Shown here one piece after another: positions 35,701 to 48,890 of a DNA stretch of 64,000 nt (positions are counted from its first letter, which is position 1; every line of letters begins with the position of its first letter). Both the position numbers and the translations under genes were made by a program. A model generated the notes under the pieces. The model did not search any database, was not told the DNA's origin, and saw only the letters and a program-made list of their open reading frames with translations. The stretch is taken from assembly GCA_963854835.1 (NCBI GenBank), contig OY978528.1, positions 11,936,242-12,000,241 of the forward strand, written 5' to 3'. This DNA comes from Megamerina dolium (taxonomy: Eukaryota; Arthropoda; Insecta; Diptera; Megamerinidae).

Positions 35701-35730
35701 CATAATTTAACAAAATTTTGTTAAATTATG
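35701..35730. repeat. Perfect 30-bp palindrome
   Basis: Starts CATAATTTAACAAAA and continues as its exact complement, with no loop. It is AT-rich, so a cruciform is possible. Confidence 0.8.
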
Positions 35731-36230
35731 CAAACTGATGGACTTGCTTCAGAGGAAAGCCCGTCTAATGTATAGGATTGAGTAAACCTCTTTGATGATT
35801 TGTGGCTCATGCGCTAAGCAGGATATGTACAAATTCTTTTGAGACATCATTTTTCACATGAACAGGAATATGTGAAAATTATAGATTTTTTGAAAATCAT
35901 ACACAGGTGAACCCCCAACAGAATTGAAGTTTTAGTTTCGTGCGATGTGTGGTTATTTTCAAAAATAAAAATATTAAATTGGAAATAGAGATACTTGAAA
36001 ATGATAGATTTTGTAATAATTTGTAATAGCTTTTGCTTGAAATTAGGCAAAAAAAAACTAAAAATTAAAATTATTGTCGTCACTTAAAAAAAACCCACTT
36101 GTATTAGCAAATTTAATATGCAAATACATTTTTACAAATAAATTGCTGTTTGGCGAAAAACGAATGATAATTATTATTTCAATTTAATATTGTTGAAAAT
36201 TATAAAATTTTTAAAGTAGCTTTAGAGTAC

Positions 36231-36275
36231 GTAGCATAGTAGTAGCACAGTAGTAGCACAGTAGCACAGTAGCAT
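36231..36275. repeat. Short AGTAGCAC-type tandem repeat
   Basis: Irregular repeats of AGTAGCACAGT, about four units. Confidence 0.8.
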
Positions 36276-37848
36276 TGACAGTACGTTTGTGTGTGACCAT
36301 ACTTTTTGTTTCTTATTACTATTTATTATTGCTATTTATTACTAATTGTAATAACTAAATTGGAAACAAAACATCATTTTTTAAAAATATTGTATTCAAT
36401 CATACAAAACAATTGTCATTCATTTTATATATTAAGCTCACGTTTCGATTGCAAACGCATACGAGTCAACATATACACAAGTATTGGTATTGATATTGGG
36501 AAAAATACAATAAACGACATTTATTCAATGATCTTCAGACACATGCTTTACATAGCTATCTTCATGTATACGTTTATATTGTTTTCGTATTGTATGTAGT
36601 AGGTATACATCAATTTATTGTCATTTAGTATTTACATAAATAATTATATGTACTTTTTGTGTGACTGTGTGTATATAAATCTCTTTAAATTGTTCCAAAA
36701 TCCGGGAGTTTCAATTTAAATGTTCTATATAGTATTGTTTTATAATCGCTGTATATCAGTAAATCAGCGACAAGTCAATAAAAATCCAATTATTATTTCA
36801 AGTGCGTACAATACATTCCAATGAGATCAATTCATTTGTCGTTTCATTATTTGTCAGACAGATATTTGATGGTATTTTTGTACGTTCAAATCTCATTTTT
36901 TAATACGTCATTTCCAAATTACTTAGCTAATGTCTGAATATTATTTGACATGTATATAAATGTATATAATTACAATATCATAAGCTAATCTACTTCTATG
37001 CAAAGGATGGGTGGTGGTGTATACAAAAAGAATGTCCCAGTTTGTTCGTGACAAATTGTTGACAAAATGAAATACCCAAAATAATGATCTATGTAGTGGA
37101 TTGATTTCATTATTTTGTACGATCCATAGTATTGTCTGCGATTGCGTTTGTTTATATTTTTTTTATATATTTTTGGGTAACTCAGTAGTTATTTTCGTTA
37201 TTCACAAATAACAATAAGCATGATGAATATGTATTTACTATGAAAAAGAATATGCATTGTGCATACAAAATATGCATATTGATTGATTGTAAGTTTTGGC
37301 AACCATCGATTTTATTTTATTTTATTTTTTCCTCATTTCAATGGACGTACTAGGTATATATTTGTATATATATTTGTTTTTTTTTTCTATAGTTAAGTTT
37401 CAATTTCAAATAGATAGCCCATGGCCTGTTTTATTGTTAATCGTATATTATGCATGTACATATGTAAGTATTTGTATGCCAGTTGAAATGTTATACGGTT
37501 AATTTAATATTTTTGAACATTACGCATTTACAAGGTCATCATGAAAATCGCCAATGGAATATTATAAATATATTTAAAATTTTCAATTCTTTTTATTTTT
37601 CATTTATCACACGTACTTATTTATATAGATATAAATACATAATGTGTAACTATTTTTTTTTTTGTATTTTCTTCAATTTAAAATAAAAGCAAATAAAGTA
37701 GTTTGAATTTCTATTTTTTTTTTCTATAATAAATTAATTCTCTCAATAAATACTTAATTTTTTAAATAAACAAATTCAAAGTCTTCATACACAGAAAAAA
37801 GACTAAAGATACAACAACATTGAGCAGATCAAAAGAAGTCCTTTCCTA

Positions 37849-37880
37849 TTGGGTTGGCAACTAAGTAAGTGCCGATTTCA
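37849..37880 (+). mobile_element. Solo mariner terminal inverted repeat
   Basis: TTGGGTTGGCAACTAAGTAA follows a TA dinucleotide. This matches a common mariner end. No partner end or transposase was found nearby, so it is an orphan or a deleted copy. Confidence 0.65.
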
Positions 37881-40800
37881 CATATGAATATTTTTGATTA
37901 TACGCATATTTTTGATATTTTTTGTAAATATTATAATTTGTTCTTTTTAACATTGGTTAGCTGCCACATTTTCTCTTGCTTAAGAAGGAAATTGCACATA
38001 TTTTTGTTTGAGGGGGTTAGTTTGGGATTAATTTTGTGTAGTTTTCGTTCTTCGAAAGAGGAGGGTTTTATATAGCTGTATAGCTTACTTAGCCCAATGT
38101 AGCGTATGTTTGCAAAATTGGTTCTTCACGTGATCTACATATAAGCTGACAGCTGACAAATTCCTATATTATTTCGAAAGTATCGTCTTGATCAGTTGAT
38201 GAAATATCAACGCCATCGTACGTGGTGGGGTTGTTCGAGCAATCTCTTTCGCCGTTAGATTTACTCGAAGTTTCGAGGTTTAGAAATTTAGTAAGGAAAA
38301 GCGTTCCCACCATAGATTCATTACGTTCTGGATATTTGTAGCCATATTTATACGATAGAAAGAGACTCCGAGATTTAAACCATCGATCATATTACCCATT
38401 CCTCAGAGTCCGATAGTAAATGATCACTTTCTAAGAATATATTTTATATGTCCATTATCAAATACGGGTAAGTGTTCTATGCAGGTAGATTTGGAGGCGA
38501 GAAGCAAGCGTCAGCTCTGCCTGTTGATTGCAATTTACTGGCATCTGTGTGTGGAATCCCATTTACTGCTTGCAACATAAGCTATTCGAGTAGATAGTGG
38601 CATTTACGTCCATCAAGCTGGAAGCATACTTTCCGTCAATGCCCATGTGATCAATTTAGTTTTTCGTTCTATGAGCTGAAGTCAGTACAAAGCTTCGTGG
38701 ATGTTGAGATGTTTAATGCTAAGTTTGATAAGTTTTATTCCGTTATCGAAGGTGGTCTGGAGAAGGTTGATGAAGACCTTCTCGTCTGTCGCAGTTAAGT
38801 CAGGTGTCAATTCACAAGTGTGAACTGACAACACCCTATACAAATATCTATTATTACAATCATTTATTTAAAAAGATTAAGTTGACCATATACGAACAAT
38901 TAACTAAATTCAAACCATATTTAACATATGTTTTAATTTCCCATTTAATGTTATTTTGTATGATATGACATCGTCATCTCTTTCTTAGGTGTGATATATT
39001 GTAAGAAGTATTTTGCTATAGTTAAGCGCATTTCAATAAATAGTGAGTTTATTGAATCATGTGCTTTACTGTAAAATAAAATAATAGTTTTGAGCAATAA
39101 ATTTGTTGAATTGATTCATAATTATTTTGCAAGCAAATATGAAAGTGTAAGTCTTTAATATGATAATTTTTTTTTTGCTTTCATTTAGATTTTGTTTTAG
39201 TCATAATTTAATTTCAATTGAAGTGAGTTATAATAATTTCAAATAAATAAAGTATTTCACATAAATTTGAATCATTTATTTGGTTAGGTGGATTATTATA
39301 CCTGCCTTTGAAATTGTCACAATGATAACTGGGAGTTTAATTCTTTTGAAATGACTGTGGCTTTATGATAAATAATAGAATAATACAATGAATTTTATTT
39401 TTAATTGTTTCAATTAAATTCTTTTGTATTAAAAACAGAAATGCTCTCATTAAAATATTTAGATTGAACAGAGTGAATTTAAAATTATCTATAAAAAAAT
39501 GTATTCAAAAAGTTATGAAACAGTGTGTATGCAAAAAAAACATACGAGTATACTAGAATATGCGACTTTATTAAATACGGTTCAGAATTAATGCATTATG
39601 TTATCTGTAGTTTTACTATTGATTATTATTAATCCAAGTGTATTTACACATTCATAGTTTTAAAGTGCGGGAGCATTCATACAAGGCGGCGTTTGTTCAA
39701 AACACTTTAATGCTCATTTCAAATGAATAAATATAATTTCATTAAAGTAATCCAAGTAGAAAAAAGATGTGCAAAATTACAATAAAAATTTGACTAACAA
39801 TAAATTAAATCCATTAAAGGCACCGAAGAGTCTGAATCGAGTTAAGCTTCCAGTATAATAGCGCTTTTTGGTTTTAGATAGTACTTATACAAATAGGTAT
39901 ATTAGCACAATGTTAAAGTCAGAACTTCATTTTGACATCATTTTTTAAATATTTGTAACCCAAGAAGATGCCATTCCGTTGTTCGATGACCTTTTGCCTG
40001 CTTTAGACAACTTGGAAAAGAATGCGTGTTGGAGAGCCATATCATTTGGTTGGTAACCACACATTTTTTAGCTATCTAAATGAAATTAACAATGGACGTA
40101 CAACATCCACAATTTAAAATGCTTAAGATTAGTTGTACCCTAAAAATTTTTTACCTCGCAAAATATGTGTATGGTTCGTCCATATTTTATATACCTTCCA
40201 AAAACAGGCTCTATATGAAGAGGTTATAAATAGATCAGCCAAAGTCGGCTGATAGGGTCATCGTTACCACACAAAATACTCTCAAATATTTAACACCTTT
40301 ATTTTTGTGAGCATGATACATAACTTTTCTTTGTTATGCTTTCGCTTATGAATGAATTGAAATGAAGAAAAAAAAACACAACAACAACTCAACTGTAAAT
40401 GGTTGATCTTGTAGAGAGAAAAAAAGAAGAAATATTTCTGAGCAAAAATAAAAAATAAACCTCAACAATATCTTCTTCTTCTAAGCGAAAATATTTAGCT
40501 ATGAAAAACTAAAGGAAAACTATGATTTAACTTGAAGAACTTTTTGTTTTAGAAAAATAGAAAATAAAAATCAACAATAATTCTTATACCCCCTGGGTAC
40601 AATGTATTAGACATTTCCTGCAATAAATATTTATTAATAAATTATTATTATCAGCATTTCATGCCAATAAGTCGTTTACCTATTTATTGAGATTTTTATG
40701 TAAATGCAAATATTAGTTAGTGATTGTTTATAATCAGGTGGTAATATTCATAGATCCGAATATGTATTTGATCTTTATCCAAAACAATACTTAGGTATAT

Positions 40801-41038
40801 TTAAAAGTGTCCATTGATGGTTGTATCACAAATACAACAACAACAAAAATAGAAAATATACTTTATTAAAAAGTCATAGAGTAGCCCATATCGTATGTGT
40901 ACAAAAACTCAAAACAATGCGCAGGCGTGTTTATTATTTTTCTTTTCATTATATAGGTAATATATGTAAATTTTATTTGGGACAACTGACATTGACTGCA
41001 TTTCATAATTAATATTCAGTATGTTTCTTGATACATGC

Positions 41039-41077
<39 letters not shown>

Positions 41078-41896
41078 TCTACGTAGATTCAATTAATTGA
41101 TTATGTTTATTATTTTTGTTTTTTTTATTATAACACTGTATGTATCAGAAACATTGAAATATGAATATGTTTGAATACAAAAATTGCAAATTCATACCTT
41201 TCTCGCCGGAGGCAGTAAGAGTTATGTGCATATTGTACGTATAAATGTATGTATGTACCTTTCCAATCAAAATATCTCCCAATTGAAACACACCTACCTA
41301 ATTCCACTTGATTTAATTTGAGAGCTTTAACCCCAAAAAATAAAGCGCACTACCCTCCAATGAAATTAACACCTTTTGCATATATAATGCAAAATTAATT
41401 TATTCCATTGACTAATTTTTATTTTATTTTCAAGTATTTTTTTTTTTATTTCATTTAATAATTTTATTATCATTTTATATAAAATAGATGAATTCAGTAT
41501 TGGCTTGCGATTATTCAAAATTGTTAAATTTATTTTTATTTACTTTTTGATAATTGTCATAAAATAAGATTTATAGATGATCAGCAAATATTTGACTTAC
41601 ATGCATGTGTACTACAGTGCGGCACGAATATACTTGATTTGATAACTAAACTCCTCTATTAGCTGTATTTTATGCAACAACTCTCTATCTTTGTGCCAAT
41701 AAAATGACAAAGAAGCTTATTTTCCTAAACATAATTGATTTGATTTTTTATTTTGCATAAAACTTTTTGTTGGACTGATATTGATGCTGGAAGAATTTCA
41801 ACAACCAAGTGAATAGATAGAGATGAGAAGATATACTTACAAGTACCAATCAATCATATTGTTCTATTTTTCCATCTATCCAACTATTTATTAATA
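37881..41896. other. Gene desert, second part
   Basis: No gene supported. A less AT-rich block at 38160-38830 and a short one near 39960-40070 stand out in composition, but neither gives a recognisable protein in any frame I read. A (CA)n tract lies at 41042-41075. Confidence 0.45.
41042..41075. repeat. (CA)n microsatellite
   Basis: About 17 uninterrupted CA units. Confidence 0.95.
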
Positions 41897-42700
41897 TTGG
41901 GTTGGGTAAAAAAAAATCCATTATTTTTAAAGTATACTTCAAGGCTTTATTTAACATGTTTTAGATTGTATAATTTGGGTAAAATATGCAACCTCTTGTT
42001 TTATAGTGCCTTTCTCACATAAGTAATAGTCTCTATTGGCGAAAAACTCGACTAAAACCGTTTTGCAATGATAATCATGTATGTGGCGTGGCGTTGTCCT
42101 AATGGAACACAATACATCTGTTAGTAATTTCAGGCCACTTCTGACCAGTCGCTAGTTTCAAATGGGTCAATTGTGGACAGTGAAGGTGCAAATTTAGTAT
42201 TTGGATATACAAAAACAGCTTGAAGTTGGTGATTCCTTTCTAACCCTTGCAAAATGTACAATATTGGCTCGTATGTGATTCATTTCTTATTTCCCCAATT
42301 ATCATCCATTTAAGAAGTTGGTTATCTTGAGAGATCATGTTTTGCTGTGTCAATTCGTGTGACATTCAAACATTGAGAATCCAGATGATATAAAACTATT
42401 TTGAGGACGATCTTTAGCTCGTGTACGACGCTTCGACTTCTACATACGATATTGTATAGACGGTCACAGTCATATCACGATCACTAGTGGTTATTGATTT
42501 CAATGCAACATTCAACCTAACATGTCGGTCATTTTCGATAGTATCAATGATTTTATTGACAAATTCGACGACGATTTAACATCGAAAATACCAGAATATA
42601 ATCTTCGAAACCATAACACCACGACTAGAGCTTCCATTTCCACCATTATTCAAGCAAAATAGTAAAATATATCGAATTTTCTTTTCGCAAATGTTCATAA
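41897..42700 (-). mobile_element. Heavily decayed mariner, minus strand
   Basis: The left end TTGGGTTGGGTAAAAAAAAA follows TA (41895-41896). On the minus strand, fragments in the right order can be read across several frames: IIDTIENDRHVRLNVALK (HTH region, near 42530) and later EITNRCIVFH*DNATPHT (near 42110), the mariner second-Asp signature with one stop. The right boundary was not found, so the end is approximate. Confidence 0.65.
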
Positions 42701-44797
42701 TTTACACCTTATAACTCAGAAATCAAAATTGACCAATCAAAAAACTACAAATCATTTTTTTTTCTATTAAAGTTTCAAATGATTTTATTTTCTCAATACT
42801 TCAGGAGATGTATTTACTTATAACATTTCGAAAAAAAAAAACAAATAATTGATAACTTTTTCTCCAATATAATGTTTGGCATTCAAATGATGAAGTGTTC
42901 GAAAATTAATATTTACAATAAATATTCGATAAGATAAGATAAGATATAATATTGTATATAGGCACACGTGTTTTAAATTTGCAATGTTGTTGGGTATTAT
43001 ATAAAAACGATCCACCCGAATACATTTCGAATATCGACGAATTGACAGAAATTCCTTTATACATCGATCAGGTTAAGATTAAGTGAAAGATTATTGAACA
43101 AGCGAAAAATCACACTCGTGCAACAGTGTGATGTGTGCATTCTGTCATATACGAGTATTCCAACATATACATATACATTAAGATGGGTCAATTCATATAA
43201 AGCGGACTTTTGACAGCCACTGTCAGTGAAAATGAAACTTGACCTATAATTTTGAGAAACTTTGCTAAAGAAACCATAATTTTAAAATCGAAATTTATTC
43301 ACAAAATTTTCAAAAGAAAATGGGCAAGAATATGTTTTTTTTTTAATATGCTTTAGATGACTCTCTTTAGGAAGTTCTCGAAAAGATGTAGAAAATATAT
43401 AAGAATATACGACGGGAACAATTTTCACCCGACAATGGGTGGCTTATAAATCTGAACACATTAAGTGTTGATATTACTATCTAAATATGAAGTTTTTTTT
43501 AATTTATGACGTATATAAAATGATTTAATAAATAATCTTAAATGAACATTTTTGGAGGTTTCTTGATCAAAATGAGGAATGTCGTAAAATAAACCAGACT
43601 TCATGTTTCACTAGTAATAAAATCGCATTTTTTTTTGTATGGAGAATGAAGCAGCTTAATGTTTATATACCCCATATATGTAACTATAAGTTAGTTGTTT
43701 CACAATAGAAAAGTATTATGTTAATAATAATTGTAAATAAGTATTTAAACGAATTATATTTAATACTATTAATGCGATCATTACAATTGATGACTAAATA
43801 AATGCAGTTTCATGCGCATAATAATCTCAGGAAGACAATCATTACACTATGCGACATTTTTCTCATGCACATAGCTAAACCTTTAATTACTAAGTTGTTC
43901 ATAGAATTCTGCTTATTTCAAACATAATAGAATTCATGAAAAGAAAGAATCTAATCTAATTTGCTAACAGCAAGTACTTACTACTAAATAAAAGAAAATA
44001 TATAGATTTTTTGCGTCAATTAAAATTATTAGCTTATGAAATTGCATTTTTTAGTAAATATTTTCAAATGTGTACTAGAACATGTCCAAATTTGATGATG
44101 AGATATTTTTTTAACCAATAACTGACTTAATTTTTCATGAATTTTTAATGTTTTTACTGATCCATTCTGAGGTACGTTTTTCAGTTGGGATTTTATAACA
44201 GATCATGTTGTCGAAGTGTCAAACTGTAATGGTATTTTTATTTAATATTGTTTGACATTTCACAATGAAACGTCTTAATCCAACACAGCGCGTCCCACAT
44301 TAGCACTTCATCGAAAATTGGAACTTCAGAATGGATCCTGTTAGCGGGAGTTACGGCCAACTTTTGAAGGAAATAATCTTCAGAAAAAAAAATTAAATAA
44401 ATGTAAAGAATGTTTCTTTTGTTATTTGCTTTTTTTATTTTTGAAATAAATTTTTCTTCTAGATGAATCACACTTTATAAAATAACATTGTGGATTACTC
44501 TTCTACGTTCGATTTTTGTTATTCTTAAAAAAAAAAACAAACATTTAAACTTTGTTAAACATTATAAATAATATATTTGGAACTCAATTTATGTGATTTT
44601 TCGTTTTGTGTGTTTCAAAAATAACAAATATTCTTTAAAACATATTTAAATATAGTATAAAGTTAGATATTCCTCTGATGATACATTTGGTTTCATAAAA
44701 AAAATGTTTTTTAATTCAGCACAAAAGAAATACGTATGGGCATTTGCTGGGAAAGCTTTGAGAAATTTAAAATAATCGAAAATCGGGTTTCAACTAA
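42701..44797. other. Gene desert, third part
   Basis: AT-rich spacer between a mariner and a SINE. Nothing supported. Confidence 0.5.
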
Positions 44798-45121
44798 GAT
44801 ATCCATGTCCAATTACATAAAAAAATAAACTTATTGGCCACAAAGGGCCCTTTGACCGAGCTTCTCTACCAGTACTGTTATACGTGTTAAATTTTGGACA
44901 GTATTAAAAGGGACCTAATTATATTATTCGGTTCTGAACGGCAGAACTCTTGTGACATCACTTTTTCAGAGCATTGTCACAGAGCAGTTTTAGAAGCTTT
45001 TTCATGGCAAATTGTTACTGCCATGAATGTTCGAAAGAAAAATCTTCAAGTACCACGGCCTACAGATCAGAAGGCCAACGCACTAACTACGCACTGAGCT
45101 ACGATACCCATGCCCAATTAC
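44798..45121 (-). mobile_element. SINE copy 2 (tRNA-derived) with target-site duplications
   Basis: Flanked by 19-bp direct repeats with two mismatches: GATATCCATGTCCAATTAC (44798-44816) and GATACCCATGCCCAATTAC (45103-45121). Read on the minus strand from 45102, the element begins GTAGCTCAGTGCGTAGTTAG, a good A-box context, followed by GGCCTTCTGATCTGTAGGCC (anticodon-stem-like pairing) and a decayed B-box region. The body matches SINE copy 1 in TDH intron 1. The 3' tail is A/T-rich. The layout (tRNA head, unrelated body, simple tail, duplications) is that of a SINE; the LINE partner is unknown. Confidence 0.85.
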
Positions 45122-47257
45122 GCGAATATTAATATGCAAGTACATATAAAGAGGAACCATCTCAACTGTTTTCCACCAAAAAATTAATATTATTTAATAG
45201 GACAATCGTATTTACCAAATCTAAAAGAAACCTAAGAATGATGGCGGAAATTTGGTCAAGGATTCGGATTCAGCATATGGTTTTTTAGGTCGTTGATTAG
45301 AATCAGTGGTCAGATTTTTACCATCACTCTTAGGCTTATTTCCAACTTCAAAAAAGCTGCAAAAATAACCAAAAACGATGTTAGAAAGAAACTTGACTAT
45401 GATGGCAGGAGACCTGACAACGGGTTCGGATTCAGTGTCGGACGTTCTACTTATATTCTTTTGGGAAGTTATGTAATCCTCTCGTAAGAGATCTTCCATT
45501 ATGCAATCACATTGTTTTACCTTAATTTGGGCATTTTTAGGGGAAAAAAAAAATATTTTTCCAAATTTTCCAAATTTTTAAAAATTATAACAAAAAGCAC
45601 TTTCACTCTAGTGTTGCACCCGGCACGAGTGATGTTTGTTGATATTCATTGTCTTTGTTCTCTTCACATTTATTGCGTACGAATATCGCGTGCGTAGCCC
45701 AGGAATTGCCCATAAATATCCACATGATCAATGTATAAAATATCAAAATGTGTGTGTTGACAATTATAATTTTGGATGCTAATATTAGCGCCAATAATAT
45801 GTATGCATAAGTATATACAATTCATATACTTATGAAGAAATTATGAGTTTTCATCAATGTTCTTATTAAGATGTTTGTTCACCGCTAACTACGTACACGG
45901 TCCAGTATATTTGTAGAATTATGTATATTTACCTATGTATTGTATTTATTTAGTATTTGCATTGATTTGTTGTGCTAATTTTGAATTTGAATTTATCGAC
46001 GTTTTTTTCCACGCACTTATGCACATTATGTCTGTACTCAAATAAAATAATAATATTTAATAATAATTTTATTTTCTTTTTGCTTTCTTACTTATTATCT
46101 ATTTTTAGAGTTTATTTGGCATACAAAACCAAGCATATTGTAAGTAAATAATGTTTATATGTACAATATAATATTGTAAATATAATTCAAATGAAATTCG
46201 AGAATTTAGTAAGGAGTTGGCAAAAATTATTTATCGATTATTTTAAAACTTTTATATTGTTTAAATATGCATATTTATATTATTATTAAAGTTCACTTAC
46301 CTAAAAATGTAAACAATGTTGCTATTAATTGATTTAATTTATATGCATTCAATTTTCTGCATTAACATATGCTTCTAATTAAATAATTTAATTAATAAAA
46401 CTTAAGCTGATTTACAATTTAATCTCATTTTTTTTTCGCTCTAATATAATTTTTTTAATATAATTACAGGTATGTATTTTATATTTTAGTATTACTCTAA
46501 TACGAATAATTGTATTAATAATTTTTATTCGAATAAAATTGTTTCTTTCACTTCATACGTTAATTCACGTGGATTCCGTGTTACCTGTCCGCTACAAACG
46601 CGCTCTAATACTCAACTGAAAGCAAAACTGTGTGTAACAATATAAACAATAAATAAATTGTATAGATTCAGTGTAGTACCGCAGGCAGATCGGCACCGTC
46701 CATTTCAAAATTAAACATTATTTGTATAAAAAAAAAATATCATATACATATATATAAATAAAGTTAACAACCGGCAAATCTGACAAAAATGAGCAGTTGT
46801 ATTTAGCAAATACAAGTAGCAACAGTATATGAGAAATAAACACTAGTTATACGCTCATATACTAGATACTTGCCTATTACTCGTGTGCTTGTTATCATTT
46901 CTATTTAGAATATGCGATATAAACTATGCATAATAGGTATGTGTAACATCAGAAAAATGAAAACAAAAGTATAGTAAATGGTATGCTCTTATATTCGATA
47001 TAAAAACGAAAGTCCAATATACTTAAATCTTATCTTATCTAATATTTGTGTATTATTTATCTCAATACATAGTGCTATTTAGTCTGCGAAAAAAATCAGG
47101 AGATTGATATTTAACTAATAAATCTGTTGTCTTTTGTTTTTAAATATTACATATTAAAATCTAGCTACAGTGAATATCCAATATAAGGAACTTTTGAATT
47201 TTCGATTTAACGAGCAACCAAAAATTTCCCTTTGCTGATTTTATACATAGTATAAGG
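45122..47257. other. Gene desert, fourth part
   Basis: No gene supported. A less AT-rich patch at 46555-46720 has no reading frame of note. Confidence 0.45.
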
Positions 47258-48028
47258 TAGTTCAACTCGAGAGCAGACAGTGCAGCAGCATTCTATGAAT
47301 TGGAACAAGAGTTGCGTCGAATGGGTCTTACGGTGATAGAGGGCAAAAGGAAGTACCTAGTGTCTACAAACAAAGAGTCCCGGCATCTTGGACAAAGATG
47401 CTGTGGTAAAGGACTTCGTCTATCTTGGAACCAGCATCAACAACTATAATAACGTCAGATTGGAGATCATGCGTAGTATAACTCTTGCTAACAGGTGTTA
47501 CTTTGGGCTGAGTAAGCAATTGAGTAGTCGAGACCTCTCTTGAAGATCCATAATCACTCTCTATAAGTCCCTCATTATTCCTGTCCCAACATATGGCGCA
47601 GAAGCCTTGACAATTTCCACCACGGATGAGAGGATGCTTGGAGTTTTCGACAGAAAAGTTCTGCGCAGGACCTTCGGACCTATTTGAGTTGATGGCGAGT
47701 ATCGAATAAGGTACAACGATGAGCTGTATGAGCTGTACGCTGACATTGACATAGTCAGGCGAATCAAAATCTAGCGGCTGCGCTAGCTGGGTCATGTCGA
47801 GCGAAGAGGGTATTTAATTCAGCACCCGCTGGAGGACGTAGAAGAAGAGGAAGACCAAACCTTCGTTGGAAGGACCAAATGTTGGGTAACTTGACGGAAT
47901 ATCCAATTGGCGGCAGCAAGTGAAGAACAGGGAAGACTGGCGCTGCATAATATGTTCGGCCTAAATCGATCATCGGTTGTTATGGCCACATAAGAAGAAG
48001 AAGAAGAAGAAGAAGAATAAGGTAATTT
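47258..48028 (+). mobile_element. LINE 3' end with (AAG)n tail
   Basis: A 5'-truncated LINE. Plus-strand frames, broken by stops and shifts, read KYLVSTNKESRHLG, then DFVYLGTSINNYNNVRLEI, ITLANRCYFGLSKQLSSRDLS, LYKSLIIPVPTYGAEA, VLRRTFGP and YRIRYNDELYELY. These are the post-reverse-transcriptase motifs (TLYK.LI.PVL.YGAEAW) of a widespread insect LINE group. It ends in an (AAG)n run at about 47992-48016, as in elements with microsatellite tails. No RT catalytic box is present. Confidence 0.8.
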
Positions 48029-48279
48029 TGCATTAGTGATCTTATGCCAGTCAAATTGGCAAACAGTCATGATATTTTTGTACAATATTGTTTGGTATTT
48101 CATCATGGAAAGACTTAGCCTGGTACAGTTTCTAGAAATTATTCAGTTGTATTATGAAAATCAGCAATCATATTTGTCACGGTGTTTTAATTAATAATTT
48201 AACTTTACGCTTCTCTACGATTGCGGTATTGAAAGCCTGGTTTTTTCCGATTTTACATCATTGATTTATTGATTGATTT

Positions 48280-48890
48280 ATGGATCAACAAAAATGCTTG
48301 TATGATATGAAAATGGACGGACATATGATTTTTTTATTGTGAATATTATCCAGAACAGCAGCTTTTGAATGATTTAAAGCATTCAGGGAAGGTCATAAAT
48401 TCGTTAACGATTTACGATTTACGTCGTGCAGGGAGGCCTTTAAATTAACTCGAGTTATTGTGATTGAAATTTTTAGCACCTGAAATTCTAGCGTAACTCG
48501 TTCATTTTTAAATCGACAATCATAATCGAATGAATTTGGATTGTATATTCATCGGACGCTTCATTACGGGAAAAGAAAATTGGGTATATGAATATGATAT
48601 GCAAATCCTCCAGCATCCATTAGCCAAAACCTATGCGATGTCCGTCCAAAATTAAGCTGACTCTCAGTTTGGATTTTATGTTCGAGAATGTTCGTAGGGT
48701 CAAACAGTAACTACACAATATTTCTTGGGTATTATGAGACGTTTGAGAGAGAGAGAGAGAGGGATAGAGAGAGAGAGAGAGAGAAAGATAGTGAGCGTTT
48801 ATAAAAAAATACGATATCGTTGGAAGATCATTTTGTGGATCTTGCACCATTAAAAAGAAACCACAGCTCACAATCAACGAACAACCACCG
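48280..48890 (+). mobile_element. Decayed mariner (irritans-like) with a (GA)n expansion
   Basis: Plus-strand fragments in order: MDQQKCLYDMKMDG, then FKAFREGHKFVND and LRRAGRPLN in two frames (HTH region), ITGKENWVYEYD (first catalytic box; the usual GDE is GKE) and GQTVTTQYFLGIMRRLRE. The last motif runs directly into a (GA)n microsatellite at about 48745-48785. Stops and shifts are frequent and no terminal repeats were identified. Confidence 0.7.

Larger units (their letters stand above)
31621..37848. other. Gene desert, first part
   Basis: Very AT-rich with no supported gene. It contains a two-copy ~166-bp duplication (33.88-34.16 kb), a 30-bp palindrome (35701-35730) and a short AGTAGCAC-type repeat (36231-36275). 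The 5' end of the ZnT mRNA may extend into the first few hundred bases. Confidence 0.5.

Noticed and set aside
44894..45097. 67-codon plus-strand frame
   Set aside because: Falls entirely inside the SINE.
45095..45102. A functional tRNA gene at the SINE head
   Set aside because: The T-arm and acceptor stem are not formed and the segment is part of a repeated element.
47364..48106. Minus-strand frames at 47.4-48.1 kb
   Set aside because: Antisense of the LINE fragment and its (AAG)n tail.
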